DNA from: Clavelina lepadiformis
Lineage: Eukaryota; Chordata; Ascidiacea; Aplousobranchia; Clavelinidae
NCBI RefSeq assembly: GCF_947623445.1
Contig: NC_135242.1
Location: forward strand, 9,362,001 to 9,426,000
Reading direction: 5' to 3'
DNA length: 64,000 bases
Positions within the stretch are counted from its first letter, which is position 1, and every line of letters starts with the position of its first letter. Made by a program: the position numbers and the translations under genes. The notes under the pieces are model-generated. The model did not search any database. It was not told where the DNA came from and worked only from the letters and a program-made list of their open reading frames with translations. Below are positions 21,292 to 36,500 of this stretch, piece by piece.

Positions 21292-21910
21292 TAGGGATGT
21301 GCCGCGTGAGTGGTTCTACTGTTGACCTAGCAATCTGTGTTCGGTACCCAGTGGAGAAATACCGTTGTACTGTAATACCCTTGGGCAAGGCGTTGTTAGT
21401 TCAGTGAACCTGATGGACAGTTCTAAATTCGGACTAACCAATCAAAGATAAAAAAACAAAATAAAAGCTCGGTAACCGGGGCTTGAGCGATCAGAAATCA
21501 TTGCCAACTTTAAGTCATGTAATGACTTTTCTCAGTCCGAGGATAAAGATTAGCATGCCATACCATACCTTGAAGATTACCGACAGATCCCGAATATATT
21601 TTTTGCACCTAACGACAATTTTTCATTCAGAAGTTGCAACATCTCGTGGATAACATGGCGCAATCGCTAAATAAATAGCTTTGTTTTAAACAATAATTGT
21701 TGAATGGTGATTGAGAAAGTAAACTGTTTGGTAATAAATCTTTATTATAAGGAATGTGTATCATTCTACTTTAGCTGAGCTAGGAAATTAGATCGTCATT
21801 TCTTATCAAAGATGACTAATTTATAAATAATTTGGACGTATTCGGGTTCTTCATTGTCATTTATTAGTATTCGACTATTTGTGTCCGTCCGAATCTTCCT
21901 CACAGGCAAT
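21292..21910. mobile_element. Family-3 MITE copy split by a SINE-like insert
   Basis: TAGGGATGTGCCGCG at 21292 matches the family-3 terminus, and GAAGATTACCGACAGATCCCG near 21572 resumes it after about 265 foreign bases. TATTCGGGTT and GAATCTTCCTCAC near 21839-21903 mark the other side. The outer end is degraded, so the right boundary is approximate. Confidence 0.55.
21308..21572 (+). mobile_element. SINE-like element with tRNA-like head
   Basis: The 5' part has GAGTGGTTCTACTG and TGTTCGGTACCC, weakly like RNA polymerase III A and B boxes. It is followed by CCCTTGGGCAAGGCGTT, a motif common in animal SINEs. It ends in a short CCATACCATACC repeat. It sits inside a family-3 MITE. No second copy was seen in this window. 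Confidence 0.5.
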
Positions 21911-22382
21911 TTGAGATGAAGCTATTCCGGTTTGACTTCGTATCAGTCCAATCACATGAGTTTAGCGTTTAATCGTAATTTTATAACACTCTCAATTACA
22001 AAAGGAAGCTCATGTGTGTAGTAATGCATGCTTTATGTTAACTGTACTTCGTAGCTATATTAGTAACAGTTGCTACATTTCCGTATTTAATAACGAACTT
22101 ATATACACAAGTTGTATTTGTAAGGTTTCTTTAGAGCGTTCCTTCCGAGTGGTCAGACCATCATCTGATTCAAAGAACGATCAGCAAAAAATTTATGAAA
22201 CATTCGTTATCTTTTTCCATAAAATGGGTTTACTAACGATACCAAAATTTTAGCAACTTTCACTTCGTCTGTATAAAAACCCTGTTATTCCATATAATTT
22301 CCAATGCATTTAGTATCCTTTAGCAATAGACTTAAGTCAATTTACCAATACCACCATCCAATCAATCTGCATTAAGGTTTTG

Positions 22383-22388
22383 TTTATT
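22383..22388 (-). terminator. Possible SNRPF polyadenylation signal
   Basis: TTTATT on the plus strand reads AATAAA on the minus strand, about 170 bases past the SNRPF stop codon. No experimental support. Confidence 0.4.
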
Positions 22389-22554
22389 GAGAATATGTTG
22401 CACCATATGCACACAACTACTCTCTATGTGGCAGTACATAAGACATAGTTGTATATAAAGGCATTGGACGTGCACGATCTCATAAAAAATATAAAAATTC
22501 AAAAATGTTTAGAAGTTTGAATTGTTCAGACAGGTAGATTGAAAATGGAGTAGT

Positions 22555-25294
<2,740 letters not shown>

Positions 25295-25851
25295 CTTTGT
25301 ATATGTGTTTTCGCCAATAGGATAAAAAACAAAATTAAATCTTCAAAAACCAACTTTCAAAGCTGTACTGGCAGAATGGCTGGGAAACAATGATCCCCAC
25401 GCGCATATCATCTCATTTGCAATGTTTTTCGCAGGTGGCGCGTTTTATCCGCCATGGCACGTGGAAAAATATATCGACTTTCGGATATACCACACATTAA
25501 AATGTCGGATGTGTCCGTGCGATACGACGCACATGAATGACAGTTAAAGATTAAGTTAAGGGAATCGTTAAGTAAAACTCTGAACTCGTTAAGTAAAACT
25601 GATCAAAATAATTTTAAAATATATATTTGTAATGTCACTAATTATATTGTAACTATTGGTAATACAGTATTACTAATGCTACTAACAGGGGGGCCGGGTG
25701 GACCTAGACTCCTTGACCATTTTTGCTGAGGGTCTGAGTCCGCCACTTTTAAAAATATATGTGTTAAAATCAGATGGGCGCTATTATGATAGACTCTTTT
25801 TGCCACGCAACAACCTGCCAGGCCCACACACTAGCTTATCACTATATTTTG
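25295..25851. other. SNRPF upstream region
   Basis: Expected to hold the SNRPF promoter and any 5' untranslated exon. I see no clear TATA box and no second gene. Confidence 0.4.
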
Positions 25852-26259
25852 TAGGGATTGGCTGGTACGAACGCAAACCCGAATAGATTAGCCGAATATC
25901 GCCTGTGTTGCAGATTTTAGGCGAACACAAATACTAACAATGGCGAACCCGTATACAATATCACTAACAAAGTTATCAACTTTGGTAAGAAATAATGATC
26001 AGATATTTTCTTGGCCATGCTAAGCTAGAGACAAAATTTCTTACTGAAGGTTATTTATTTAAAGATTTAACTTTTCAAATTGCCATTTAATCATTAATTT
26101 TCAGGAATTATGTATTGTTACAAGCAAGATTTGGCAAGCTTTTTTATAAAAATTAATCATTTGGTGATGATATGAATCTATTCGGGATTTATTTGTGTTG
26201 AACATTATGATATTCGGATTCGTACGAACCCGAATAATCGTTCTCGCGGCACTTCCCTA
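25852..26259. mobile_element. hAT-type MITE, family 3, second full copy
   Basis: It starts TAGGGATTGGCTGGTACGAA and ends GCGGCACTTCCCTA, with inner AACCCGAATA/GATATTCGGATT blocks colinear with 20032-20465. Flanking octamers ATATTTTG and GTATTTAG agree at 6 of 8 positions, as expected for an aged duplication. Confidence 0.8.
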
Positions 26260-26323
26260 GTATTTAGTAGGGAAAGGGGAGGGGGTCATTCACTGGGTTA
26301 TGCGACCATACTTTCTCATTAGC

Positions 26324-26530
26324 CCAATTTTTTGGGCCATAGGCGTTTTAACTCCTTTTCGTTCATCGTATTTTCGTATCTGCGACTGCTTATCGACGAT
26401 AACTATTGCAATGTTAGGTGTTATAGCAAGCTTTCATATATGAAAGCTCCATAGGTAAATCTTTTGAAAGCTCTTTAATGCGCTTTTCATAAAAAATAAA
26501 ATGATTGATTGATGTTGTTATAAAACAAAG
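26324..26530 (-). repeat. Copy of the sequence found in both palindrome arms
   Basis: GGGCCATAGGCGTTTT, CTCCTTTTCGTTCATCG and ATTTTCGTATCTGCGACT resemble 13575-13665 (and the mirror at 10656-10746), so this is another diverged copy of the Penelope-associated repeat. It ends in an ATGATTGATTGATG run. Confidence 0.55.
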
Positions 26531-26621
26531 ACCATAGTTAAGAATATAATGAGCTCAATGCTGTTTGTCGTTCTGGTTCAAAAAATGGCGGTGATAATTC
26601 GGAAAGGGTCTGTGTACAGTA

Positions 26622-26700
26622 GACTCCGCTTATTATGACCATCTTGGGACCAGACCATTTTGGTCATATATCCAAATGTTCACAATAAACAAAGCTGTCA
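26622..26700 (+). mobile_element. Truncated pogo/Tigger-like end
   Basis: TACAGTAGACTCCGCTTATT resembles the terminus of the complete element at 32832. The opposite end was not found nearby. Confidence 0.5.
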
Positions 26701-29700
26701 GGCTGCTACAGTATACGTTTCACCACACCAGGATCGATAAGGTTAGATGTAAACTGACAAAGAAACATTGAATTCACCATTTATTTCGTTAACATTAAAC
26801 AACGTCATTTGTGGGGGTCAGTGCCAAACAAATATCCCACACCTAAATTTATTTGTTTTTAAAAGATATAATTGGACTGGTATCTTTAACTTTTACTTCT
26901 GTGTGACCTTCCGTGTTCATCATACTATCTGTGGTTATATTCAACGGATTCTATATTTTAGGTCTATTACTTTTATCAATTCTATTCCTACTTGAACCAA
27001 ATACCTGAGTCATCCCTATGGTTTCTGTTGTAGTGACGTAATAAGAACTGTCATCTTCGTAATAATTAACCGATGAATTTACGTTTTTTGCCAATCATTT
27101 ATGCCTATGGCAATAACTGCTTAACCACAACATATTAGTACACATCTTTGTATATTTACTGACAAGATACAACTACTCATTGATTTAAGGCCAACTTGTT
27201 TTTGGACTTGCCCTTCACTTTAATGAAAATAAGAATCTTTTTCTTTAACTTTCTAATCAAAATAAAATTTTGGCGGCGACAACTACGAGCTGGTTTTTAA
27301 GATGAAAATGTAATAAACTTGTTTCTTATCTTCCCTGCTTGCGTAACTAGGAATATTTTTATACTAAAGTGTATTTCTACGCAATAATTGTGTTCATAAT
27401 TGCTTGGTTTATTGGTCCCCGATTTCCCCTACAATAGGCGGGTTATAAGAAGTTACAAAATCCGTGTACCGGTAGCCTATACGGCAAACGTGAACATTTC
27501 AAAAAAGAACGCCATAGATAGTTAACTGTTGTATGTACGGTCGCCAACTTGGGAAGTGCGCGACAATGCTAACCTACCATCTTACAGCACAATTCTACTA
27601 TTGCATGTTTTAAGCTCTTGGGCTTAGCCACCTTTTCCAGCTCGTTAATTGTTCGTGAGCATGTGTTTTATTGTGCTATTTAAGCTATAGTTACAACGGT
27701 TAGCATCGTAACTTTCGCTTCGCATAGTTTGTGACGATAAGAAGATATTATACTGTGTTGTTTACGGAAATCGCTTTCATTAAACGTGATATAAAAATGC
27801 TGACGAGCTTCTGGTTTTGCAAACCTGCTCATTGTTTTTGTTTGAATTTTATATCGCCTAGTGTAGTCATTACTTCGTGTCTATTGTTTTAAAGTCGTGA
27901 CATAAAAACTGTGCATGCCTATTATACGTGATTCAGTTGCAGTCATTTAATCAATTCGTGTATTAAGTTATTAGCTGCAACATATTTGCAGCTACAGCAG
28001 CCTTGTGTTGTAGCTGCTGAGTCAATGTTTTATTTAAATGTAATCGTTCAAAAAAGCTTCAATATAATCAGAATATACAGTTGTCAAGGTGAACAATTAA
28101 TTCTAAGATTAAGTAAAGCAGAACGACGACCTTGAGGCTCATTTATCATCGAGGATAATAAACAATTCAACTGACAAGCATTGTAGTGAAGTGGTCGCCC
28201 TTACAGGTTAAGGAACGATAAACAACCATTTCATTAAAAGTTAACGACGAAAAATAAACAATAAAATACAACGTTCGAACTTTGGAAAGGTGTTGGGTTT
28301 TTTGAAATCCTAAGACACGTCAAAACGCTAAAACTCCTTAAAAATAGTGGTTTAAGTAAATTAACGAGTACTTTTCATCTTTTTTACTAAATAAAATCTT
28401 GTAGAAACGTTTTATAAGCATAAGAAAAGTCGTATATATTTTGACGAAGTCCGCAATGTAAAGTTTTTGTTTATTAATGGACACCTATAATCGTAAGTTA
28501 AAAATTATGCTGTGAAATAATACAAATGGGTCTACATTCTGCAGTATACACTCACGTTGACACGGCAGACCCGCGTTTACAGCATATTGCCTTTCCTCAT
28601 TTTGAACCCGGCAGCTTGCAGCGCATTTTGCGTGAAAAGCATGGCTTATTCTCTTCGTTTTGTCGAGCGTTATGTCTCTGGGCAAGGCAAGAAATTGCCA
28701 AATAAAATCTAAACAATGCAGTTTGCACCCTATTTCGTCTCCATCGTTTTTTGTTATAATTTTTTTCGTATCGTATTATCGTGTCAAAATAGAAATATGT
28801 ATTATTTTTTTCAAAGTTGAATCACCTGAAACAGAGAAACGATTATATTTTGTGAAAGCAATAATCAGGCCTATTTTGCGAGGCGTGTGCTCACTTGATC
28901 TGGTCTTGTAGATAGGGTCACTTGCGATTGTTGTGTCTGGTGTCCGCATGAAAATGTTCCAGTTACTGTACGTCGAGCGTTTTCAATCGTCAACTTTGGG
29001 CGTTCTAATAAGGGTTAATGCATAAACACTTTGCTTTGAATGAATGGTCGTATTCTTATTCAAAAAATTTCGTTGTACTCATTTTCCGAACCAAAAAGAG
29101 TAGGTTACGACTTGTATATATACGAAAGTCGAAATTCTACATGTTTTCTCTGAAGAAGCATTTGCATTTTTTATATATCAAATCTAAGCTATGTGTAAGA
29201 CTCTTACAATTACGACTATTTTTGTACGTCATTTGAACGTAATATTAAGAGTAGGCTAACTACGGCAATACTTAACCGCAAAACTGCTCTGCTTTGCGCA
29301 TGGGGTAAGTTACTTACGTGACGTCTTTACGAAATGTGAGACGTAACGTAACGTCACGTCGCACTCACGTCTTCGGATTATTTTTCTCAGCTGGGTGCCA
29401 ATTGTTGTACTTGCAAATATGAAAATAAACTTGATTTCGGGCGTTTCAGGCAATTTTAGAGCGTTTATGTGCAGTTTGGCATTTGGGGGGAGGTGGGCAA
29501 AGGCAACATATCTAAATTAAACTTAAAAAATTTTGGCCCCCTAAGATTCAATCGTAAATACGCCAGTAGGCCGACCAACTTTGAAAATTGTTCCGGCATT
29601 ACTAACGCTTGTCCTATATCACTTCATTCTCTTTTAGGACGACATTATTATTTAAGAAACCGTTGGATAAATTTAAGAGGCCGCTACGGTCCATCAAAAC

Positions 29701-30324
29701 ACATTTTTAAAAAACACTATGCACGGGCATTGAAAGTAGTTAGCCTGCTCTGGTTAGAAAATTGCAATCAGCCACTTCTACGATTTCATTGCGTTTAGAA
29801 CAGTTGTACAAAAGGGATTTCCCTTTAACCAGAAGATATGCTCTAAGTCTAAAGTCTAAACTCAGGATTTCAGAGTTTCAGAATAGCCTAGTTTGGTATT
29901 AGTTAACTAGGTTACAAACATATCAATAGGCCTAGTTAAGTATACAGCGTTTCAAAATCGTAAAGCATAAATAAGCAGCTATTTTAAATATTAGAGTAGC
30001 CTTACATTTCGTTTCCCGTTTTAAAGCTGTTAAAAAAATATATTAACAAGTCTCAACTTTCTGTGGTATTTTTACTTTGGTGCATGCTGAACTAAGTTAC
30101 TGAAAGGCTACAAGCTTTGAGAAGACCATGCAGGTAGACAAAGTTGCCAGGACGTCTGTTTAAGGTCCCCTGTTGAGGCCCGAACGTTTTCCCGGTAAAA
30201 ATTTGTCGCCCAGTCAGCCCCTGGTTTTGTTCAACATGAGGTCACGTTACGTGGTCAGGGTAGTTCGGACTGCAGAGTATGGCAATAGAACACCCGAGAT
30301 TTTTTTCTAAAGCGGCATTTCACA
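26701..30324. other. Long intergenic stretch, no gene recognised
   Basis: Short open frames only. It contains a family-4 repeat copy (27541-27668) and a small cluster of ACGT repeats at 29318-29372. The open frame at 29469-29798 (109 codons) has no recognisable domain and begins in low-complexity sequence, so I do not call it a gene. Confidence 0.45.
27541..27668. repeat. Dispersed repeat family 4, copy 2
   Basis: Colinear with 24855-24985: AATGCTAACCTACCATCTTA, CAGCACAATT, CTCGTTAATTGTTCGTGAGC. Confidence 0.65.
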
Positions 30325-30930
30325 CCAGCTGGACTGCAGAGTATAGCAGTTTTTTCCGAAATCTTGGGTGTGCAGAAGCAAAATTCCAATGTGCTGTTGT
30401 GCACTGCGACTCGTGGCCCAAGGTTGCCTGGCGTTTGTCCAGGCAAGGTACGGTCCTATACGATAGGAATCAGGGAAAAAATCAGTTTTTTTTTTTTAGA
30501 GATATATAGCCTATCGGTTTTAAACACTAATTTTGCAGTAAAAATTGGAGCAAAAGTTAGTGGCTTCTATTTTTTCGTTGGAGGCACCGGTTTTGCCCTG
30601 GTGTGCAATGCCATTTGAGAAAAAATCTGGGGTGTGCTCTTGCCATACTCTGCAGCCTGGCACACCAGGACAATCCAGCGTCTTTGAAAAGAAAAAAGAT
30701 ACTAAATTTTGCTTCGATTTGTATTGCAAAGTTAGTGTTTAAAAGCGATGTCTTTAAGGAAAAAAACAGGAAACACAGACCAATTTCTAACATAAAAGGA
30801 CACATCCTTGCCTCAGTGCCCGCACAAATGGCAGGCAGCTTTGGGCCACGAGTTGCAGTGCACACCAGCTGGTTCATTGCACACTCGAGATCTCAGCGAA
30901 AACTGCCATACTCTACAGTCTGTAGCGTAG
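30262..30930. repeat. Diverged inverted-repeat cluster
   Basis: GTGCACTGCGACTCGTGGCC at 30399 pairs with its near reverse complement ending at 30863, and the flanks pair over about 230 bp on each side with several mismatches and indels. A sub-unit containing CTGCAGAGTATGGCA and an (A/T)-rich block next to GTGTGC occurs four times: direct near 30270 and 30332, inverted near 30608 and 30880. The open frames here (up to 139 codons) come from this repeat structure. Confidence 0.75.
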
Positions 30931-31297
30931 CATGTGACGGGAAATGTATGAAAGTTTGTCGGGGATCTGCGGCGCATTACGCATGTCATTTTGGTTTCCC
31001 TTTCAAGCAAAGTTTAAAGTAATAGACTAGCTGTAAATATAAACTGAATTACTATAATTACACGCAAACTCTTAAGCATATCACATCACTTGCTTTGCTG
31101 GCCACCTACCCAGACGTAATATTTAAAAAGTCTAGTGTGTTGGATTCAAATCGCTGTAAAATTTGATCTAGGCACCATAATTTTGAAAGTTTTTCTTTAA
31201 TCATATAAAAGAATTAATATGTGATTTACTTGAGTGAAATCGTTACAATCCGATGCCTAAACTGCCTTTAATTTGAAAAAGAATCAAAGTGGGTGAC

Positions 31298-31394
31298 AGT
31301 TGTAGTATTGCTGTCTTGCATGTTTTAAGCTCTCTTTAAGTGCTTTTCCTGTTCATAAATTGTTCATAAGCATGTTCTTTATTGTGCTATAACT
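31298..31394. repeat. Dispersed repeat family 4, copy 3 (partial)
   Basis: Shares TTGCATGTTTTAAGCTCT and CATGTTCTTTATTGTGCTAT with copy 2. Confidence 0.55.
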
Positions 31395-32831
31395 AGGGGG
31401 GGCAAAGTAGACTTTCTAATATTTAGGTATTCGAATCCAAATTGTTTGGTTTAGCAAATCCTGGGGTTTAAAAATCTTTTGTGATGTGTAACCCACTTAT
31501 GTTTTTTCCCTTCCTGCAAGAACAAAAGACATGTCATACGCATGTATGACATACATGTATGAGTCAAAGCATTACTTTTTTCGTTTTTATCGTTTCAACA
31601 TAATTCGCTAACGCGTTCTTAAGCTGTGTTTATTGCTGCAAGTAGATAGATATAAAAGCGTAGCGGTGACATAGTGACCTTGCATTGAATGAATTATTAT
31701 GCATTGGACGCATGGCCAAGGCGTGACTGATATTGTGTAACGTCAAGAAGGTTTTTTGTTCGGCCCCAAATTTTGTTATTTTTACTCAGGTACAGTCATT
31801 AGTTACCTTTTCACTTGTAACAATTAACTGTACCACGTTACGTAAAGCTCACATTTTGCAGACACAAAGAGGGAAAAAGAAAAAGGTAAATATGAAAAAG
31901 GCAAATATGGAAATAGGAATATGTTGCACAGACAACTAAACCTACTATGCGGTAAAACATTAACTGGATTCCCACCGATGCATTGTGTAAAAACAAAGCA
32001 TTTTTCATAAAATTTTGAGGCCATGCACGCAAACATGCACAAGTTATCAACTACGACCGTAGGTTGTGCACCCCTGATCTAAACTCTACAGGACATCATA
32101 GTAATATTATTGACAATTTTTTGATTACATAATGGCAAGTATTATAACCACCTTTTGTTGGTTGAATTTGTTCTTACACCAGTTTTTAAAGGTGCATAGT
32201 TCATACAATGGACATTTTTTGGGGATTTTACCTATCAAATTAAAATTAGAATTTGAAGCACTGACTGAAATTTGTAGGAATCGTATGCGATTGATCCGAT
32301 AAAATATGTTTACCTGATGGCTTTCTGTTTCACTTTCACATAACACTTATAGGCCTATTCTATTTGTTGCACAGTTTTATTGCATAAATTATCTCCCCTT
32401 ACTGCTTGTTGCAAATTACCATAATTTCCTGTTATCCTTTCAGGAAATTGTTTAAATACTACTGCCTTCAAAATTAGTCAAATACATCAATACCAGTACT
32501 GTTAACTAAACATTTATTTAACTTGCAGGCAATGATAGTGATGACAATGATTTGCAGGGTTAAATTTTTAACAGTTATTTAGCCGGCCTATAGGTTTAAT
32601 CTTGTAATCAAACCGCCTGTGTTGAGTTTGACAATGCATTTCAATCTAATTGCTAAAAAGATTTGCATAAATTACAACAGAGTCTGCATTACCTTATTAT
32701 TTATTCACCAATGACGACATTAAATCCATTTTATTGGATTATTACACTTTTGATAGTTATCGTACTTTTATGATAACATACATTATATATAAAATCATTG
32801 GTGTATCTAGTTCTGGACATTAAACCATATA
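31395..32831. other. Intergenic, no gene recognised
   Basis: AT-rich, with only short open frames and no repeat boundaries that I could define. Confidence 0.45.
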
Positions 32832-33452
32832 CAGTCGACTCCGCTTAATTCGGACACTTTGGTTCTGCTCACTTTTGGCCGAATTAAGCGGAGAAACGGC
32901 TTTGTCCGAATTAAGCGGAAAATCAATTGTTGGTTTCATGGTCATGCGTAATGGCTGACAACGTATTTAAAATACTGTACTGTTGCGTAATAAATGAATT
33001 GCAGCTGCGCTATACTGCAGTAATTGGCATTGATCGCATAAAACGTCTTCGTTTACTTTAGTAAGCAATTTCACTTTTTGTGCTAAACTTTTCTGTACCA
33101 TTCTGTCCTACAAGATGGACGCAATTGTACCGAAGTAAAAGCGACTATGAAGCTGGCATGGCCTTATATGAGTTCATTGTCGATTGTTACTACATGAATC
33201 GTCATTGTTTCACCACAATCACTCATAATGCAATCGCATCTTGTGTTAAAACGAAGGAAGTACTGTTTATTGTGTAATAACTAATAACCTAACGATGGAA
33301 TTGCGAACCTGTGTCCGAATTAAGCGGAGAATTGTCCGAATTAACGGGAGTTTTTTACGTTCAATTTTTACTTTTGTTCCGTTCCCGAGCATTTTGGCCG
33401 AATAAAGCGGTTGTCCGGGTTATCCGGTGTCCGAATTAAGCGGATTCGACTG
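32832..33452. mobile_element. pogo/Tigger-type MITE just upstream of PIGP
   Basis: A 621-bp element flanked by TA on both sides (32830-32831 and 33453-33454). Its terminal 25 bases differ at only one position when one end is reverse complemented (starts CAGTCGACTCCGCTTAATTC; ends GAATTAAGCGGATTCGACTG). Further copies of CCGAATTAAGCGGA sit inside both ends. It encodes no transposase. Its right end is 137 bp before the PIGP start codon. Confidence 0.92.
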
Positions 33453-33589
33453 TACTAAGTATTATAACTTATTAACAAGCAAACATGGTGTTTTATTAGA
33501 CCACTAGACTATTAAGACAGAGTTAAATGCAGACTAATTTCGTAAATTTAAATTGAATATTGTAAAATTATATTACTGGAAGAACCTAT

Positions 33590-36500
33590 ATGCCAGAACA
33601 CAGCCCTTCACCAACACCAGAGAGAGCTTTATATGGTTTTGTTCTCTACTTATCAAGCTACGCTTTCCTTGGTATAGCAATTGGATAGATTTTGTTAGTT
33701 TCATCTTGAATGCAAGTTACATATATTAAAATACTGCATCGTTCAATTATTTGTATGTTCCTGTGAATGAAACTGTTAACATTCAATGCAGGATTATACT
33801 TTCTTTGGGCGTATCTTCCGGCTCATATTTTGAACTATATTGGACTTGACTATCATCCACAAAAGTATGGAGAATTTTGCATGTTTTTAAAAGCTTATAG
33901 GGTGATAGAATAGTGACCACAGCTTACAAGTATCTGAATGACATTACAAGTAAAAATTTCATTACCGTTATATATTTATTGCCTGAATAATCATTCATTC
34001 GTTCATTTAACTTTAGAAGACTGTGACATGGCCTTTTTAGATAAAGAACATTTGCAATATTAGTATTTTTTACTAATGCTTTGTTAAAATTTTTTGTTTT
34101 AGGTTTTGGGCAATTGTAATACCATTTCTGACTTTGTTTGCATTTATTGTTTTTCAAACAACCTATTTCATTTTGAACATCTTTCATTCTCTTGCACTGG
34201 AAGGTATGTTTGATTCTATAACTGCATTTTGAAGAGAATTATAATTTGTTGATTAATTTGATTTAATTCGTTGTGTCTAAAAATAAGTGTTGTTGCTAAT
34301 TTTGTACTATGGCTGATTAAAACTAATTACATTACATTACACTTATTACATGCAAACATGGTGTAACAATTCTTTCTGCTATGGGCTGTGCTAGAAGTCT
34401 CAGAGAACCACATGCATGCATATGGGCTAGTAACTGTTTACAATACTGCACAGTGCAAGATATAAATATTTAGTGACCATACAACACACAAATCATAACA
34501 CCTTCACCCGTCATGCTATTTCATTCACGAAACACATTTAAATGTGAACTGATAACCAGGGTGGTTGGTAAATGCCCTTAAGGTGTTTCATGGGAAAAAC
34601 AATATGAAAATTTGCCAGAATTTGCTAATATACATTATAATGTTTTATAGCCAATCATTTTTGTGGTTGCATTTGTGGAAAAGGTAGCACTTTTTTAGGA
34701 AAACTCAAAACATTCAAGTTTTAAATTCACAAAGTTAGTAGAGCTTTTGGTATTATCCTTTCAACACAAGAGTGTGCCAAGTAAGGCTAACTGAAATTTA
34801 GCATGTAAATATAATCACATCATGAATTTGTATGTGGAAAGAGAAAGATATCTTTAAATACAAACACTCAAGATGTATGTTTTGTAAATGGTAAACACTA
34901 AGTGGTAAATCTTGTTGTTTTTTTGAAGAATATCCTAATGCTAAAGAAGCACGAAATTTTCAGTTAGGTTGAACAAAATTGCCTGAATAAATCAGAATAC
35001 GCTAATGGCTGAATTGGTTTCTAGATTTGGTTAAAACCTTGTACCATACATTTGAAAAATCTGATTGTAAGTTTTGCTTTGCAGAATAACCATAACGACA
35101 GTGGTTGTGCTTGCAATGTACATAATTTGAAAAACGTTAATGTCATCTACATGTCGTACTGTCACAAGAAAGTTCGTTATTTTAGCTACCATTTTTGATC
35201 ATTTAGTTTATTTTTGTTGTATGAGACTCTAAGTACGCTGCAATGCTTATAGTACAGAAATGCATGATTTGGCTGAATGATTTCAGTTCCTTTTGCTACA
35301 AAATCGATTCAAAAAAAAAATTTTTTTGTACACCACTAGAAACCACCACACCGCAACTTATGAAAAATCTTATCCTGAGAAAGTGTTACGAATCAACAAA
35401 GTTTGAGAATCTCTGGCATAGTATATGCAGTTATTAGTTTATGACAAACTTAACGTATAGTATTGGGTGATTACAACTTACCTGGGCTAGTGGGCTGCTG
35501 CTACTAAAAAGAAGTACTGCTACTCTAAAAAAAAGCACAAAGCTATGTACAATCAGATGCTGCTTTTGAACATGAAAATTATGTTGCAACAGGAAACATT
35601 TTACAGGGAAATAATGTTTAACACAAAGTTTGTTTTTGTCTGGTAAGTAAATTAGTAATTTCAAATCAAAAATACTTTTTCCGATTGTTTATTGTTTTTT
35701 TTTGTTTGGCAAGAAATCATACTTTTTTAAACATTGTCTATATAGTAAGAAATTAACATAAATTTCTGGCATATGATATTAGAAGCTCTGAAAATGTCAT
35801 TTTGTTGTAAACAATAACCAATTTAAGTTTACAATGTATATATTGTTGAATTAGTAAATATATATTAAACACTTTGGATTGGACCAAATCTGTGTAATTT
35901 TCTTTAATGATTATGCTATCTAAGTGTTTGTGTTATAATAGCTAAGTTGTCCAAATACATTAAATGATCTCACTGTAATTGCTTTGTAGAATACCTACAG
36001 TGACAGCTAGCACAGTGCCTTTCAACCTTTGTGAGGACGGTTTGCACTTTTTAGTGTCATAAAAATCTTATCTGCACGTGATGCAGTCCAAGCTGTAAAA
36101 CGTTTGGCAGGCTGGCGTGTTTGTCATTTGTTCACTTTTTCTTGGTGCTACTTATTCAAACTAAACATTTTTTAAAACAATCCATACCAAAATCTGTATA
36201 CGTTAGGGTTGTTCATATTTAGGTCATGTTTAAAAAGTTCAAGTTAAATAAACTCATCCAATTCTGTATCAACCAAAACTAAATGTGCAAAAAGAAGTTT
36301 TTAAAATTTTAACTTTCTGTCCCCGCTCATGAGCCCCAAAGTTTTCGCTTAAAAATCTCTAAATTTGGGAATTCTTCTAAACCGAAAATGTTGAAAAACT
36401 TACATTTATAGTGCTTGTTTACTATTCTTGTAATAATGGGATTTCAGTAAACATCTGTAAAAGCATTTTTCTGTCGTATTTAGTTCTAAAAGCAGGATTG

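Noticed and set aside
30603..31022. 139-codon open frame and several overlapping frames
   Set aside because: They coincide with an inverted repeat cluster on both strands and show no domain or splice support.
34929..34962. Possible small extra PIGP exon (EEYPNAKEARNF reading)
   Set aside because: A GAAG acceptor is present, but the stretch is not followed by a GT donor at the needed place and does not match the PIG-P family.
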